A stretch of DNA of 64,000 nt from Rhodamnia argentea (Eukaryota > Streptophyta > Magnoliopsida > Myrtales > Myrtaceae): contig NC_063158.1 in the NCBI RefSeq assembly GCF_020921035.1, positions 5,562,001-5,626,000 on the forward strand, in the 5' to 3' direction. Below, piece by piece: positions 1 through 16,621 of the stretch. The position numbers were made by a program, and so were the translations under genes. Under the pieces are notes generated by a model. The model was given only the letters and a program-made list of their open reading frames with translations, was not told the origin of the DNA and made no database searches. The first letter of the stretch is position 1. Each line of letters starts with the position of its first letter.

Positions 1-254
1 GTGAAAAGGGCTGGTTGTCACCTTTTTTACACACCTTCCTTTTTTCTGTGATTGGGATTGGAAAGGAAAAGAGGAAGAAAAAAATAGATTTTTGTCCCGC
101 AGGGTTTGACTCTTTCATGGCTCCGTGCATGGATTCTGACACGTTAACGTGGGTTGCGCTGCTGCGTCCGATGGCATTTACCGGTGAATTTGGACGGGCC
201 GAGGGTGTAAAATTGACTTTTTGTCGTGTTTTTTTCTTCCCGCTCTGCGTGCAG

Positions 255-647
255 GCCATGAACGCGAATCAGAGCAGCATGTTGATACTGCAGGAGACGT
301 GCATAGACGCGGCCGGGTCGCTTGTGGTATACGCGCCCGTGGACATCCCTGCCATGCACGTCGTCATGAACGGCGGGGACTCTGCTTACGTCGCCCTCCT
401 CCCATCCGGGTTCGCCATCGTCCCCGATGGGCCGGGCTCCCACGGCGGTGGGGCGGGGAACCTGGACGTGCCTGTGAGCAACGGGGGGCCGCAGAGGGTG
501 GGCGGGTCGCTCCTGACGGTGGCATTCCAGATCCTGGTGAACAGCCTGCCCACGGCAAAGCTCACGGTGGAGTCAGTCGAGACGGTCAACAATCTGATAT
601 CGTGCACGATCCAGAAGATCAAGGCTGCGCTCCAGTGCGAAAGCTGA
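255..647 (+). CDS. HD-ZIP IV homeodomain-leucine zipper protein, last exon (partial, 5' part outside window)
   Basis: This is the C-terminal exon of a class IV HD-ZIP transcription factor of the ANL2/HDG/PDF2 group. These are nuclear factors that control epidermal and subepidermal cell identity. The exon follows a clear acceptor (tgcag at 250-254) and reads in frame to TGA at 645-647. It encodes about 130 residues that end in the family-typical tail. Recognisable stretches are [68 protein letters not shown] and [13 protein letters not shown], followed by the terminal CES. The pairing AMNANQ...[22 protein letters not shown] resembles ANL2/HDG1 more than ATML1. The homeodomain, zipper and START domain must lie before position 1. 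Bases 1-254 are T-rich, look intronic, and show no recognisable coding sequence. The family is certain. The exact member is inferred. Confidence 0.93.
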   Translation, partial: AMNANQSSMLILQETCIDAAGSLVVYAPVDIPAMHVVMNGGDSAYVALLPSGFAIVPDGPGSHGGGAGNLDVPVSNGGPQRVGGSLLTVAFQILVNSLPTAKLTVESVETVNNLISCTIQKIKAALQCES

Positions 648-3167
648 TCGATCGGACCAATGACGGGGTGAATCGCCGGCGATCTTCAGTTATTTGTTTT
701 CTTCCGTTCTAGGTTTTGTGCATGAGGGGTGCAGTTACGAATCGTTAGCGTTGGTGGTTTTCGAGCTTGCGAGGCATTTTGGGCACGTGGAATGAGCGAG
801 CAGACGCAGAAAAAAAAGAAGGGCAGGTTTTTTTTACTAAGGGGGGTGTCGAGTCAAGAACGAACCGCGCGTCGAGACTCCTTGCACGGTGGTAAGAAGC
901 GGCATGGCGCAGTGGTTGTCTGAGAGAGCTACGGAAGTCGGAGCATTCTTAGTGCCGGGCAAGGGTGGTGGTTCGGGTATTGACTCAGGTTCATCCCCGA
1001 GTTGGCTCGACAAGAGAAGGGGGTGAAAAAAAAAAAAAAAAACAGGAAATAGGTTTTTATGAAATGGGGTGTTTGTCAGCTGTTTTTGTTGTGAAATCGA
1101 AATCATTTTGGTGTTTTGTGTTAAAGCCGAGGCTGCTTCAACTTGAGCATTTGTAACTTCTTGGTGGTTGCTTGTGTTGGCTTCTCCGGCTCGTTTCCGG
1201 CGACTGACTTTGCATTTTTGTGTTTTGTTACTTAAAAGTGAGTTTTTTGCACGGTGCTTGTTAATCGGGATACGGGTCAACAAGCATTCTAGAAGTCGAA
1301 ATTTCGAATGGCGCATCCCAGACGTTGATCGTTAATATACGAGTTTATCTGGAAGTAGTCATCTGAATATGACGTGGAGGAGTTTATCTCTTCCATCGCT
1401 ACCTTCTCAATTTGAGAGAGAATATTCTTTTTTTCTTTGTCTCAACGAATATCCTGGAATTTTACATTTCAGAATGCACGAGGAAATTAGACAGTGAATT
1501 ACTGGTACGAGGAAACTAAATTGGACAGGGGGGGGTGTGTGACCATTTGTGATGAAGCGGAGGCGCGGAGGGGCGTGGGTATGACGCGCCGCCGGGAGTA
1601 GTGGGGAGGGGGAGGTGGGGGGTGGGGAGGGGCAGGGGCATTAAATGAGAGGGGGCAGAGGCTGTTGGGGGAAAGAGCTGCCCTCATTCATTGCGTAGAC
1701 TCCTACGCTTGTCTCCTGCTTATTCCCATCCGCCTCTCACCTCCTGCCACGTGGCCCCACTCGAGTGGTTGTTCATCTGCAGGATCACGGACAATGACCA
1801 ACGGGATTCCTGCTCATTCGCGCCCCCACAAAAAAAAAAAAAGATAAAGATAAAGTATGAAAACCAATATTAGTAAAGTGTACTTAACGCAGCATACGGC
1901 TATAATCGCCTCCCATTTCAAGATTATAACATTACTCACTGTTTCATCAACCACCGACTCTCGATGGATAAGACCGTTCGCGTAAATTGATCCTTTACCA
2001 CGGGCGGGAGGGCGTAAAGGAAAGCCATTTCCGATATCGGCGCCCGACCGATTACGGCGTGGAAAGCAATTTGTTCGTTTATGGGCAAGACTCGGATTCG
2101 AAGTCTTCAAAGCGTAAACGAGGCGACCCGGTAAAACGAATCCAGACGGTAACGGTCCTTAGCCGGGGCAAGCCGGGTCTGAACGCGCAAATTGTTTAGA
2201 TTGGAGAGAGAGAGAGAAGAATGTGGGAAATGAAACGACGGGGGATTGCGAAAGCGTTGGAGTGAAGTGGCATTGAAGACGGTGCCCTTTTTAGCCATTG
2301 TCGATGATGGAGTTTTGGATGATATTTGGGTGGGGGCGCTTGAAGATTTCGTTCTCCACCTTGATTGGGATTGTGGGGGAGGCTTTGGAAGACGAGGCTG
2401 TCCGCTTCGGGACTGCTTTTGGACCACCCACCCCCTCTTGAAGTTAGGCTTGCAAATCTTTTCTTCTTCTTTTTTTTTTTCACTTTTTGGCCACAAAAAA
2501 AATTAGAAGCTAGGGCCTGTAATTTCTCAAGAGATGGAGTCGAATTACTTCGATATGAACTTGTACGCGAGCCCCCGAATACCGACGTTGGCCGTTACAC
2601 ACGATTCGTATGGATTTTTCCGGTATCAGGTCCGAGACCTATTATTTGTCATAGGTTCCGAATCGTGTGCTCAATAAGCCGCGACCGATTCCCTTTGCTA
2701 ACTCGCTAGGGCAATCAGCCGGCCAACGCATGGCAAGGAAAGGGAAAGGAAAAGGAAAAGGAAAAGGGAGAGGGATGAGACCTCGGATCAAATCCCGAAT
2801 AAAATGCTCATGGATATGTGAATGTAAAACTTATTGAGGAAGAAACGATCATGAAGTTGGGGTTATTACCACAAATATGAATTTTGCTCCGGAACGAATT
2901 TCCCTCCGATCGAATGATGGATTGGATTTCTAGGGTCATCTTCATGCGTTTCGAAAAATGAAACATAGTCGTGATGCACGTATCTTATTCCTCCGTCCAT
3001 GCATCTTTGTAAACGTTTTCATGGACAATCAAAATATTTTTCCTTCATGCATCTTTGTAAGGATACAAGGGATCATTTTTAGAGAAATATATTTTCAATT
3101 ATTAGTGTTTCGCAAAACAAACACGTCTCAATAAATTGAATGACAAGATGAAACTAATTAGGGCGTG
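648..3167. other. Spacer after the HD-ZIP gene, no gene recognised
   Basis: About 2.5 kb without a convincing gene. It holds the 3' flank of the HD-ZIP gene, several A or T homopolymers (for example 1026-1042), a very G-rich block near 1600-1640 and a purine tract near 2735-2770. Small open frames on both strands are low-complexity or overlap homopolymers, and none matches a family I know. Confidence 0.5.
1603..1638 (+). other. G-quadruplex-prone G-rich tract
   Basis: The plus strand carries at least five runs of four or more G separated by one to three bases (ggggaggggg, tgggggg, tggggaggggc, aggggc). This satisfies the usual G4 pattern. No gene is close enough to give it a clear promoter role. 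Confidence 0.55.
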
Positions 3168-3435
3168 GGATAGACTAGGGTTAAGCATGGTTTGGGTAGA
3201 CGGTTGCCACCCTAGAACTGGGAATTTTCCACCAATGACTGGTTCCAGAAAAATAGAACCGGGAGCCATCCATTGATTCCATGGGCATCGGACTGCCGGT
3301 TTGGTCATATTCCCATGTGGATCAATAGAACCGGTCCCACCAAACTTCACCGACCAAATAAAGATTGAAAATTAGGGATTGGTGAGTAGACTAAATTTTA
3401 AGAATTCAAACTTATAGCAAATGGAGGCAACCTTG

Positions 3436-3438
<3 letters not shown>

Positions 3439-3517
<79 letters not shown>
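3439..3517. repeat. (GA)n microsatellite, about 39 units
   Basis: An uninterrupted dinucleotide run inside the hAT-type element. It is followed at 3518-3557 by a 40-bp sequence that recurs exactly at 3681-3720 after a second GA run (3652-3680). The GA run and its flank were therefore duplicated as one unit of about 163 bp, probably by slippage or unequal exchange. On the minus strand this gives meaningless Ser-Leu open frames. Confidence 0.97.
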
Positions 3518-3519
<2 letters not shown>

Positions 3520-3649
3520 GGTGAATTGTCGGAGGCATGGCCGTGAGTTGACGGGAGTCGAGGTCGTGAGTTGATGGGAGACGAGGGACCAAGATGGAGA
3601 TGGAGATGAAGAGATCGAGGTGAGAGTGAGACACTAAGAGTCTGAGACA

Positions 3650-3651
<2 letters not shown>

Positions 3652-3682
<31 letters not shown>

Positions 3683-3720
3683 GGTGAATTGTCGGAGGCA
3701 TGGCCGTGAGTTGACGGGAG
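3652..3720. repeat. Second (GA)n run plus exact 40-bp repeat of 3518-3557
   Basis: Here (GA)n of about 14 units is followed by gtggtgaattgtcggaggca and a further 20 bases identical to 3518-3557. This is the second copy of a GA-plus-flank unit within the hAT-type element. Confidence 0.95.
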
Positions 3721-3937
3721 GACAAGATGAGTGAATTTCAGATTAGGATTTTAGAATTTATCCGTTTTTTCTATATATTATATATTATATACTAGCGGTC
3801 CGGTCCGGATGGACTTGTGGGCGGTTCCGCCCTTGAAATCGGGAACTGAGCCTATACTCATCGGTTCCAATTTAGGAACCATCAATTTCGGGCGGTCCGA
3901 GCGATTTTCGGTTGTTTTGCACAACCCTAGGATAGAC

Positions 3938-4812
3938 TTTGCCTTTCGCTTGCTACTTCTGCTAAAAACGACACAATAATTACATGGGGTGTCGGATTTT
4001 GTCCCATCTTTTACATGTAGATCATCCACTATTCCTCTCTTATTCCCACTTTTCGCCGACAACTTACAACCTTAATAAATTTTCGTGGGGTCGTCTTCTC
4101 CTCTCTTTCTCTTTTGAGTCTGTATTTATCTTCCTAAGACAAAGAAAAGCTGCCTTTCCAACGATCACTCACGGAATGACTCATCGTCCCTCTTTCCAAC
4201 CATCGTTGACGCCAAAATCCATTTCATTGATGATCATCAAGAGAGGGTGCTACTGCTCAATGCTCATCAAAGCTCAACCCCCCATCATACTTAGTCCAAT
4301 TTGGCGTTATCCAACGTCGACATCTTACGAGTTTGGAGGCTTTTGGAAGTTGACAATCAATGGAGTATCTTAGGGTCGAATCCCTTGGGCCACTTGGTTT
4401 ATGAGATTGCATTTTCTACGCGACTCGAACGAATGTAATCACGATTGTGTATGAGAATTCGTCTAAAAGGGTCGAATGAAATAGTACCTTAATCTCTGTT
4501 TTCGTGAAAAATTATCCAAAAAATCCTATTATACTTTGGTTAATTCAGTCCTAAACCTTTTAATTTTTGTCAATTGAGTCCTGGACCTCTCGCAAATTTC
4601 GAACTTGAAATTATAAGGGCAAATGGAGAAAATAAGGAAAAACAAATCCCTCCAGTTTCTCACGTGCACGTTCACGTGATTATCACCGGTAGGTAAGCAC
4701 GAAGGGCCACAAAGTCAAGACAGTGAAATGCTATCCGAATTGGGAACGGTAGTTTTTTTTTTTTGGTCCAATTGGGAACGGTAGTTGGCTTCTGTCTTTT
4801 TGTATTTTTTTA
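3938..4812. other. Spacer, no gene recognised
   Basis: No coding region is supported. The stretch at 4530-4600 has the repetitive phrase type (tcctaaaccttttaatttttgtcaa, inspected in pieces) common in dispersed plant repeats. A short duplication of ttgggaacggtagt occurs near 4740 and 4771. Confidence 0.4.
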
Positions 4813-5330
4813 GTTAATATCACGAAAAATCTCAAACAGGCACACCTGAGGCAGTTTTACCCTAAACTATTTTTTTTTACAATAAAAAACCTCAAACCGA
4901 TACACCTGTGATAAATTTACCTCAAACTAGTTTTTTAACCATCAAAAACTCTAAACCGGTATTTATGTAATAAATTTACCCAAACTAATTATTTTTACCA
5001 CGAAAAACCCCAAACCGGTACACTTGTGACAAATTTACTCTTTGGTAAACTAGGTTAATACCACGAAAAATCTCAAATTGATACACATGTGACACTTGGG
5101 ATAAAATTCCTAAAGCTGTACATCCATAAACCGTCACGTGTCATCCAATTCAGCAATTTGACGGTTGGATTTAATGAAAACTAACGAAGGGTAAATTTGT
5201 CACAAGTATACAAGTTTGAGGTAAATTTGTCATAAGTATACTAGTTTAGGATTGTTTGTAGTCAAAAAAAATATTTGAGGTAAATTTGTCATAGATGTAG
5301 CGGTTTGGAATTTTCCGTGGTATTAAACCT
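4813..5330. repeat. Fold-back element copy A with about 60-bp subrepeats
   Basis: The left arm contains several degenerate direct copies of a unit like accacgaaaaaccccaaacc, then ggtacacttgtgacaaattt, then acc and a T-rich spacer. The right arm carries the same unit in reverse complement (ggtaaatttgtcataagtat, actagtttagga, and so on). The outer ends match as inverted repeats: left ttaatatcacgaaaaatctc against, reverse complemented, ttaataccacggaaaattcc. The centre contains a cacgtg in cgtcacgtgtcatccaattc. No protein is encoded. I did not find a clean target duplication. Confidence 0.75.
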
Positions 5331-5589
5331 GTTTTTTTTTTTCCTCTTAGTTTTGCAGTAAAATTGATTTTCGACGTTCATTTTATTTTTCCTCAAGTCA
5401 AGTCAAGTCAAGTCCTTGCCTACACCATCACATGCCCATGGCACCACCTCCAAATTCTATGTATAAGCAACTATATTTATCGGCAATTTCCAAAGTCGGC
5501 AGGCCGGATTCTATGCGTAATCCGCCGGATTTCCTGTCGCTAGAGTGAAATTTCGCCAATAAGCCCACTTCACCCCTACCCTTCTCTTT
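5331..5589. other. Short spacer between two repeats
   Basis: Nothing coding is seen. A perfect run of five caagt units occurs near 5395-5415. Confidence 0.4.
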
Positions 5590-5597
5590 GTGCAAAC

Positions 5598-5902
5598 TAG
5601 GAGCGTCAAAAACCCAACTGAATCGAAATTCGGTGCATTTTCGATTCGGCTGATGAATGGATTCGTATAGTTTGGTAAACTAAACTGAAAAACAACCTAA
5701 CATGCTTTGCCAAAACGAAGAGAAAAATGAATTGAGCGAGTTCTCAGAACGGTGAGTTGAGCGGGCCAAAAAAAAAGAAAATGAAAAAACGAAAAGCAGA
5801 ATCGGATATTCAGTTCGGATCACAGTATGCGCACCTAAACGGTTCGATTCGAATTGGATTTTCTGAAAAAACTGAACCGAATCGAATCGTTGGCATCCCC
5901 TA
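5598..5902. mobile_element. hAT-type MITE, 305 bp, with perfect 8-bp TSD
   Basis: The octamer GTGCAAAC is present immediately before (5590-5597) and after (5903-5910) the element. The ends form an imperfect inverted repeat, TAGGAGCGTCAAAA against the reverse complement TAGGGGATGCCAAC. The interior is a fold-back of CGAATCGAA/TTCGATTCG motifs. It has no coding capacity and depends on a hAT transposase elsewhere. The start of a small open frame at 5854 lies in its right end. Confidence 0.88.
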
Positions 5903-5910
5903 GTGCAAAC

Positions 5911-8884
5911 CGTGCTCTTGGGAAAAGGCCGGACAACCGTACGTTCACGTGGTATTCTTATCTAGCCAGCCGATTCAGTACGCGCCGATCAACATGTCCG
6001 GGACCGGATTACAAATTCCCGTCGTGTATTATGAGCGGGCCAGGATCTCCTCTGATGAGTACAGGAGAGGGGACGGGACCATCTCTGATGTTGCTGGCCC
6101 AGGGCGCCGGTCCAATTCAAGAGAATAATTCATCGAGTGTGACAAAAAATCTCTGGTTGGATTATTGCTGAATGCCACGCAAAGGGTAGGCCAGGGTTAT
6201 ACTATTGCAACCCCGTCTGGCAGCGCTCTGGCCACCTTATGTCCTGCCATCCCGTTGACTTTGCTCAATTGAATTCTACAGTTATTACTGAGTTTTTTTT
6301 TTTTTTTCTTTTCCAGATTATTGTATGCTCTTGTATTAGTCAAGATAGGGTTGATTAACGCGGTCCGTTCATAACACAAGCCGAATTAGGGGGTGAGTGT
6401 TTCCAAATCCCGTACAGGTTACGTCCGAAATCTGGAACCTACCCCATCGCGGATTCCTAAGTCGGTTCCAGAGTCTACCTAGATCCTATATATATTCTTA
6501 ATTGAACGATTGCGGTAAAACATCATCGTCTTCGATGACAACCACTTGCCGCCGCAATCTGCTGATCACGACTCATGTTTAGATGCACGAAAAGTAAGAA
6601 ATACACTCGTCATCGGACGTTATGGAATACTGCAAGATCGCACGAAAGCTTATAACAAGAAAAACATAAAAACTTGTTCCAAGTTATGGGTTTCGAAGTA
6701 TGCCTACCTAGAACTTAGAACCTACCTTTCGGAACATGCTCCTCAATTTTTGCAATTCGAAACCTCCTGTGCATACTTTGTAACTTGGAATCAGATCGGT
6801 ATCAGTCCGATTCTCCGATTCTCGGTTCTACTTTGGAACTATGCTTGCCCCCAACGCGGGAGTATGCGACGAGGTGGTAGCATGACCCGTATCATCCTCG
6901 TGCCTCAATTTCATATGGACCAAAGTGGGGAAGGCAAGGCAAAGGGCTGATAAACATCAGTACAAGGCTCCAAGAATGCTGGGCCGACGACCAATAAGTG
7001 GACCAGAACAACCAAAAGATCGTTCGCAACGCAGGTCGTGAAGGGCGGGGGGGAGGAATGTGTCGTTGTTATGGAACTTGATGCAACGTTGAAAGGAAAG
7101 GAAAGAAAGAAAACTGCATTGATTGAAGCGGGAAGATGCTGAGGATGGGGCTGAAGGGATTCCTTTTAGCTTTCAATGTGAATTGAAGAAAGCGTTGGGG
7201 TTGGTTGGACTTTTGGCCCAAGTCGACATTTAATGTCGTGAAGAAGATTTACAGAAGGAGGACTTCGATGCAACTAATGAGACCTTTTCAGAAGATGCCC
7301 TTCCTTTTTTTTTTTTTGAGGATTAGATGTTGATGTTTTAGGACATGACAGAGAATTTCTTGGTTTAGAACGATGCCCCTTTTGTTTCTTCTCTTCTCTT
7401 TTCTTTCTTAGAGTGTGGAAACAGGACGTGACTTGTGGTGTTACCTAGGATGATCTTTTTGGGTTCTCTTGTGCGCTCAAGAGTCAATTTCTCTTATCTG
7501 CTAAAAGTTTGCGTGTGGCTCCGGACAAAAAACCAAGATGAGTATATTCGCTGCTAGGAATGATTAATCTTGTGTTCTGCATTCGGCCATCGCGAAGAAC
7601 ACGACACGACCGGGTAATCGCCGATTTGTCAAGCTACGTTTATTTCTCGAGAAATGAATTGAACAACAATTTATATTTGAATACTGTTGTGGACGATGAA
7701 ATTCGTTTTCGTTCGCTATTTATTGTAAGCGGTAAAAGCGATTATATTTAGGATAATTTTTTTCGGGATCGTTCATTTTCGCAAACACAAGCCGACCCTC
7801 GGTGTTTATTCTGGATAATGGTTCTTGCAAGACGCCGATCATTCGTGATTTTATAACTAAATGGATAAAAAATTAAGAACATTCGAATCTGGTCTTTTGT
7901 TTTGTGCTTTTCTCCTTGAGTAGCATTTTTCTTGATATATGTTGTGTTGGAATATAAACATAAAAGTACTGGGGGAATACGAAACACTGTTTGTTGTAAC
8001 TAGAAAAATAATATGATTTAACTATATACCAAGTTTCGACCCAAAAAAAAAAAAAAACTAAGGACCAGCAAAGGTTGTTATAAAATTGTAACAAAATTAA
8101 GCATGATGTGAACGTGTTTGAATCAGTACTATACGAACAAGATTCTATCGAACAATTCTTGAAATCGGCACACTTAGAGAACGGCTATAGCGAAAACTAG
8201 AGGAGTACTTCAAAGAGTTCTTCGATTTTTTCTCTTGAAGTTCTTATTTCTAAATTGTGGAGACGTGCTCATTTATAGAGAGGGAAAACTGTTGCAAAAA
8301 ATCGAAAGGACACACAACTCAAGAGTCATGTCGATTATGATCACATCAATTGAGCCATTGACCCTTCATGATTACAATACTAAAGTCGGAAATTGCGGCG
8401 GAACGAAAAGTCGCATGAATTGAAAAGACGTGTAAATTGAAGAGACGTCACAAATGTCGAGCCATTAATAACGTATAGTTACAACAGATTGCAAGATCTT
8501 AAACTAAAAGGCCTTTCTCATTCGACAAATCAAATGTCTATCCTCTTTATTCTCCCTTCCCTTTTGCTCTTGGGCGATGATTTCGGGTGCGGACAATGGT
8601 TCGCTTCTGTTTTCGTGCTCAATCAAATCGTCGCTGAATGACCTGGATCGATCCGCGAGTCAACACAAATTTAAGGACGGCTTGTCAAGTAGTTAGAACA
8701 TCGATCTGGCCATGACCACATCCTTTCGCTGTTCTCTTTTTTATTTCGGGTCAAAAATGAACGTGCAGTGCACAAACTCTTGCCGGCCCAGACAGCTTCG
8801 ATGGGCCTGAACCGGTCGTCCAAGGTGGTTGGGTTCCGGTCCACCCGTTCATGAACAAACCTTTATCAAGCGAAAAAAATTTAT
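5911..8884. other. Spacer, no gene recognised; includes a degraded hAT-like repeat near 6385-6850
   Basis: About 3 kb without a recognisable gene. Between about 6385 and 6850 the ends (ggggtgagtgtttccaaa and, reverse complemented, gggggcaagcatagttccaa) and inner ggttcc/ggaacc motifs resemble the hAT-like element at 3176, but no 8-bp duplication remains. The rest holds homopolymers, a T-rich stretch near 7300-7400 and small open frames without family features. Confidence 0.4.
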
Positions 8885-9560
8885 TGAGTAAATACCACGA
8901 AAAATTTCAAACCGATACATATGTGACAAATTTATCTCGAATTATTTTTTTGCCGATAAGAAACCTCAAATTGATACACCCGTGACAAATTTACCTAAGA
9001 CTAGTTTTTTTACTACAAAAAGTCACAAACTCGTACACCCGTGAGAAATTTACCATAAACTATTTTTTGACAACCAAAACCCCCAAATGGGTACACATGT
9101 GACAAATTTACCCTCCGTTAGTTTTCGATAAATTTTATCTTCAAATTGCTGAATTGGATGACACGTGACAGTTGACTGGTGTATCAATTTGAAATTTTTT
9201 ACCCTCTATTTGTCACAAGTGTATAAATTTTTCGTGATATTAATCCAATTAAACGGAAACTAGCAAAGAGTAAATCTATCAAAAGTGTATGAGTTTGTGA
9301 TTTTTTGTGGTGAAAAAAATAGTTTTGGGTAAATTTATTACGGTTGTACCAGTTTGGAATTTTTGGTGATAAAAAAAATGGTTTGGAGTAAACTTGTTAT
9401 AGTTGTACCGGTTTGGATTTCTTATGATAAAAAAAAAATTCGATTGGGAAAATATGTCACATGTGGACTAATTTAAGATTTTTCGTGATAAAAAAATAAT
9501 TTACGATAAATTTGTTATAAGTATATCGGTTGAGAATTTTTTGTGGTATTTTTTTTTTTA
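8885..9560. repeat. Fold-back element copy B with about 60-bp subrepeats
   Basis: This has the same architecture as the copy at 4813. Direct units like accacgaaaaatttcaaacc, atacatatgtgacaaattta lie on the left, and inverted units (ggtaaatttattacggttgt, accagtttggaatttttggt) lie on the right. The centre reads aaattgctgaattggatgac followed by acgtgacag, which contains CACGTG. It is the longest copy in the window at about 675 bp. It has no coding potential. Confidence 0.78.
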
Positions 9561-9884
9561 TGTAAACCGTCCAAGGAGTTTTTAATTTTTTTCGAGCAAG
9601 GAAGAACAGGACACGACTTATCATCGCTCTCCTAGATAAGCCACCAACGTCGGGATGGGAGCTGGCTTCTGGTTGTCGTCAAAAGCTATTCATCATCCTC
9701 ATCAACGGAGAAAGGTAATTTGGTCAGAGAAATATTAAATAACAGACGAGTTTATAAGGTCCGTCCACGTGAAATTTCTAAACTGATTATTATACTTTCA
9801 ACCTTAATCTTAGCCCAAAATATTTGACCAAGGTTCTTTTCTTTTAACTACGGGATGTGTGCGTGCATATATATAGATTAATAT

Positions 9885-10560
9885 GATCATCAATCTCAAA
9901 CCGATACGTTTTTGCCTTAATTATCCCTAAACTAATTCTCATGTCATGATAAAACCGATTTCAAAACGGTGTACCGGTGCCACGTTTACCCCAAAACTGA
10001 TTTTCTTATAAGAGAAATTCTCAACCGGCACCCCGTAATTAATTTAAGCTCTGTTGGTTTGCTTTTGAAACCTGGACGTGGAAAGACAGGTGCCAAATAA
10101 CTCAGATGATAGGCGTGTCATGTGGATATGACATGGAGATTTAATACAAATGGATCTCCTGAATGATGTCTTCTCGGGGAAATCATGTTTCTAGAAAATG
10201 AACTGAGGTTGGGAGATTTGTTAAAACTTGATGATTTTGCCTTATCGGATTTGCTTAGATCACGCTCTAATTTTGCTCTAAGGTTTTGGTAGAATCCATT
10301 ATGGATCGAATTGAGGCCGGGAGATTTGCTAAAACCTGTTAATTTTTCCTTAAGGGTTCCCTCGTGTTTCGAAATCTGCTAAGATCTGGCTCTAGTCTTG
10401 CCCTAAGGTTTTCCTAAAATCTGTTTTGAACTCATGTCGACACGAATTAATTTGGGATTAATTGGTACCCCGGTACCACAATTAATTAGAGGCAGATGTG
10501 GCACGAGTCATGCCGATTTGGGATTTTTTTGGCGGTATCAATCTGAATTTAAAACATTGC
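9885..10560. repeat. Diverged fold-back-like repeat (copy C) with an internal tandem duplication
   Basis: The left part (9885-10045) contains degraded units with aaaccgatac, ccacgtttacc and caaccggcac. The right end (about 10495-10550) has a reversed unit with gccgatttgggatttttttg and gcggtatcaatc. Between them, 10200-10307 and 10308-10430 are two diverged copies of a unit beginning gaggttgggagatttgttaa / gaggccgggagatttgctaa and ending in ctctaa-gcctaaggtttt-like text. The relation to copies A and B is plausible but weaker. Confidence 0.45.
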
Positions 10561-11294
10561 ATTTCTGTCATAGACCATTGCTATAACAACTTGCTATATT
10601 AAAACCGAGCACTTCAATTTATCTTTGACCAATATATATATGGATCTTATTGTCCAAGTAATGGCTAATGCGTCTGTTTTCATCTTAACATTTGCATTCA
10701 TTACATCAATTAAGCTGTAAGAAGATGATTGCGTTAATAAGAAAACAAAAGCTGGTCTCGAAACCGACGTGGGTTCGCAACGAGAAAACTGCATGCGGCG
10801 CAATTAGCGACACAAATGCTTAATTTAATCTTTTGGGGGCGAGCCCTATACTGGAGAGGGGCATTCTGGTAAAAAAGGCGCCCCCATAACCTGGCGCTCT
10901 CCCGGGCGCCTCGAATCCTGGCCGTCGGATTGGGGATGATGAGGGATGGACGACCAGGCGTCCAGGTTTGACTGACGTACGGGAGGAATTTTGAAGGTGG
11001 GCATGATTGGGGGGCGTTCGGTCCAACTTTGACCGAAGGCAGGAAAATTTGAAAAAAAATGAAAAATGAAAAAAGGAAAAAAGAAAAAGAAATATTAATA
11101 ATCGAGGAAGACGAGAAAACAGCAACGCAGCTAGAGAGAGAGAAGAGAGAGAAACAGAGGCTACACATCCTCGATCGAGCGAGCAAGAGAGAAGAGAGAG
11201 AGGGGGGGAGATTTTTGTGGTGAGCCTATATAGATTTTTGTTCGTTTCTGTTTGCCAGCGGAGACGAGAGGAGCGGGGGGAAGGAGGAGGAGAG

Positions 11295-11313
11295 AGAGAG
11301 AGAGAGAGAGAGC
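11295..11313. repeat. GA-rich microsatellite in the leader of the kinase gene
   Basis: A short (GA)n run in a purine-rich leader between about 11130 and 11315, upstream of the kinase start codon. GA/CT tracts in 5' leaders are common in plants. No regulatory role is shown. Confidence 0.6.
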
Positions 11314-11460
11314 GCTGCGTCTTCTCCCTTCTCCTTTTGTCGGAGATATTCTTCGCTTTTCGATTCCTGTTCCTCCTGAAGCTTTCCCGGGGGATTCCCC
11401 CTCTTTTTTTCCCCCCAACCCCTCCCGATCGATCGGCGCGCTGGTTGGGATTCGGCAGCG

Positions 11461-16621
<5,161 letters not shown>

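Larger units (their letters stand above)
3176..3929. mobile_element. hAT-type non-autonomous element (MITE-like), 754 bp, with perfect 8-bp TSD
   Basis: The element starts TAGGGTTAAGCATGG and its other end reads, reverse complemented, TAGGGTTGTGCAAAA, so the termini are short imperfect inverted repeats. The 8 bases GGATAGAC stand directly before it (3168-3175) and directly after it (3930-3937). An 8-bp duplication is the hAT signature. The arms are rich in inverted GGTTCC/GGAACC motifs and can fold back. The interior has gained two GA microsatellites and a 40-bp direct repeat. There is no transposase, so it would be mobilised in trans. Confidence 0.85.

Noticed and set aside
837..1316. Minus-strand open frame of 159 codons with a poly-Phe run
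   Set aside because: Runs through a poly-A tract and has no family similarity.
3372..3725. Ser-Leu repeat protein on the minus strand
   Set aside because: Pure translation of the (GA)n microsatellite inside a transposable element.
5854..6171. Plus-strand open frame of 105 codons
   Set aside because: Its first 50 bases are the end of the hAT-type MITE, and the rest has no domain.
8885..9560. Regularly spaced repeats considered as a satellite array
   Set aside because: The units invert at a centre and the whole block recurs at dispersed sites, which fits a fold-back element instead.
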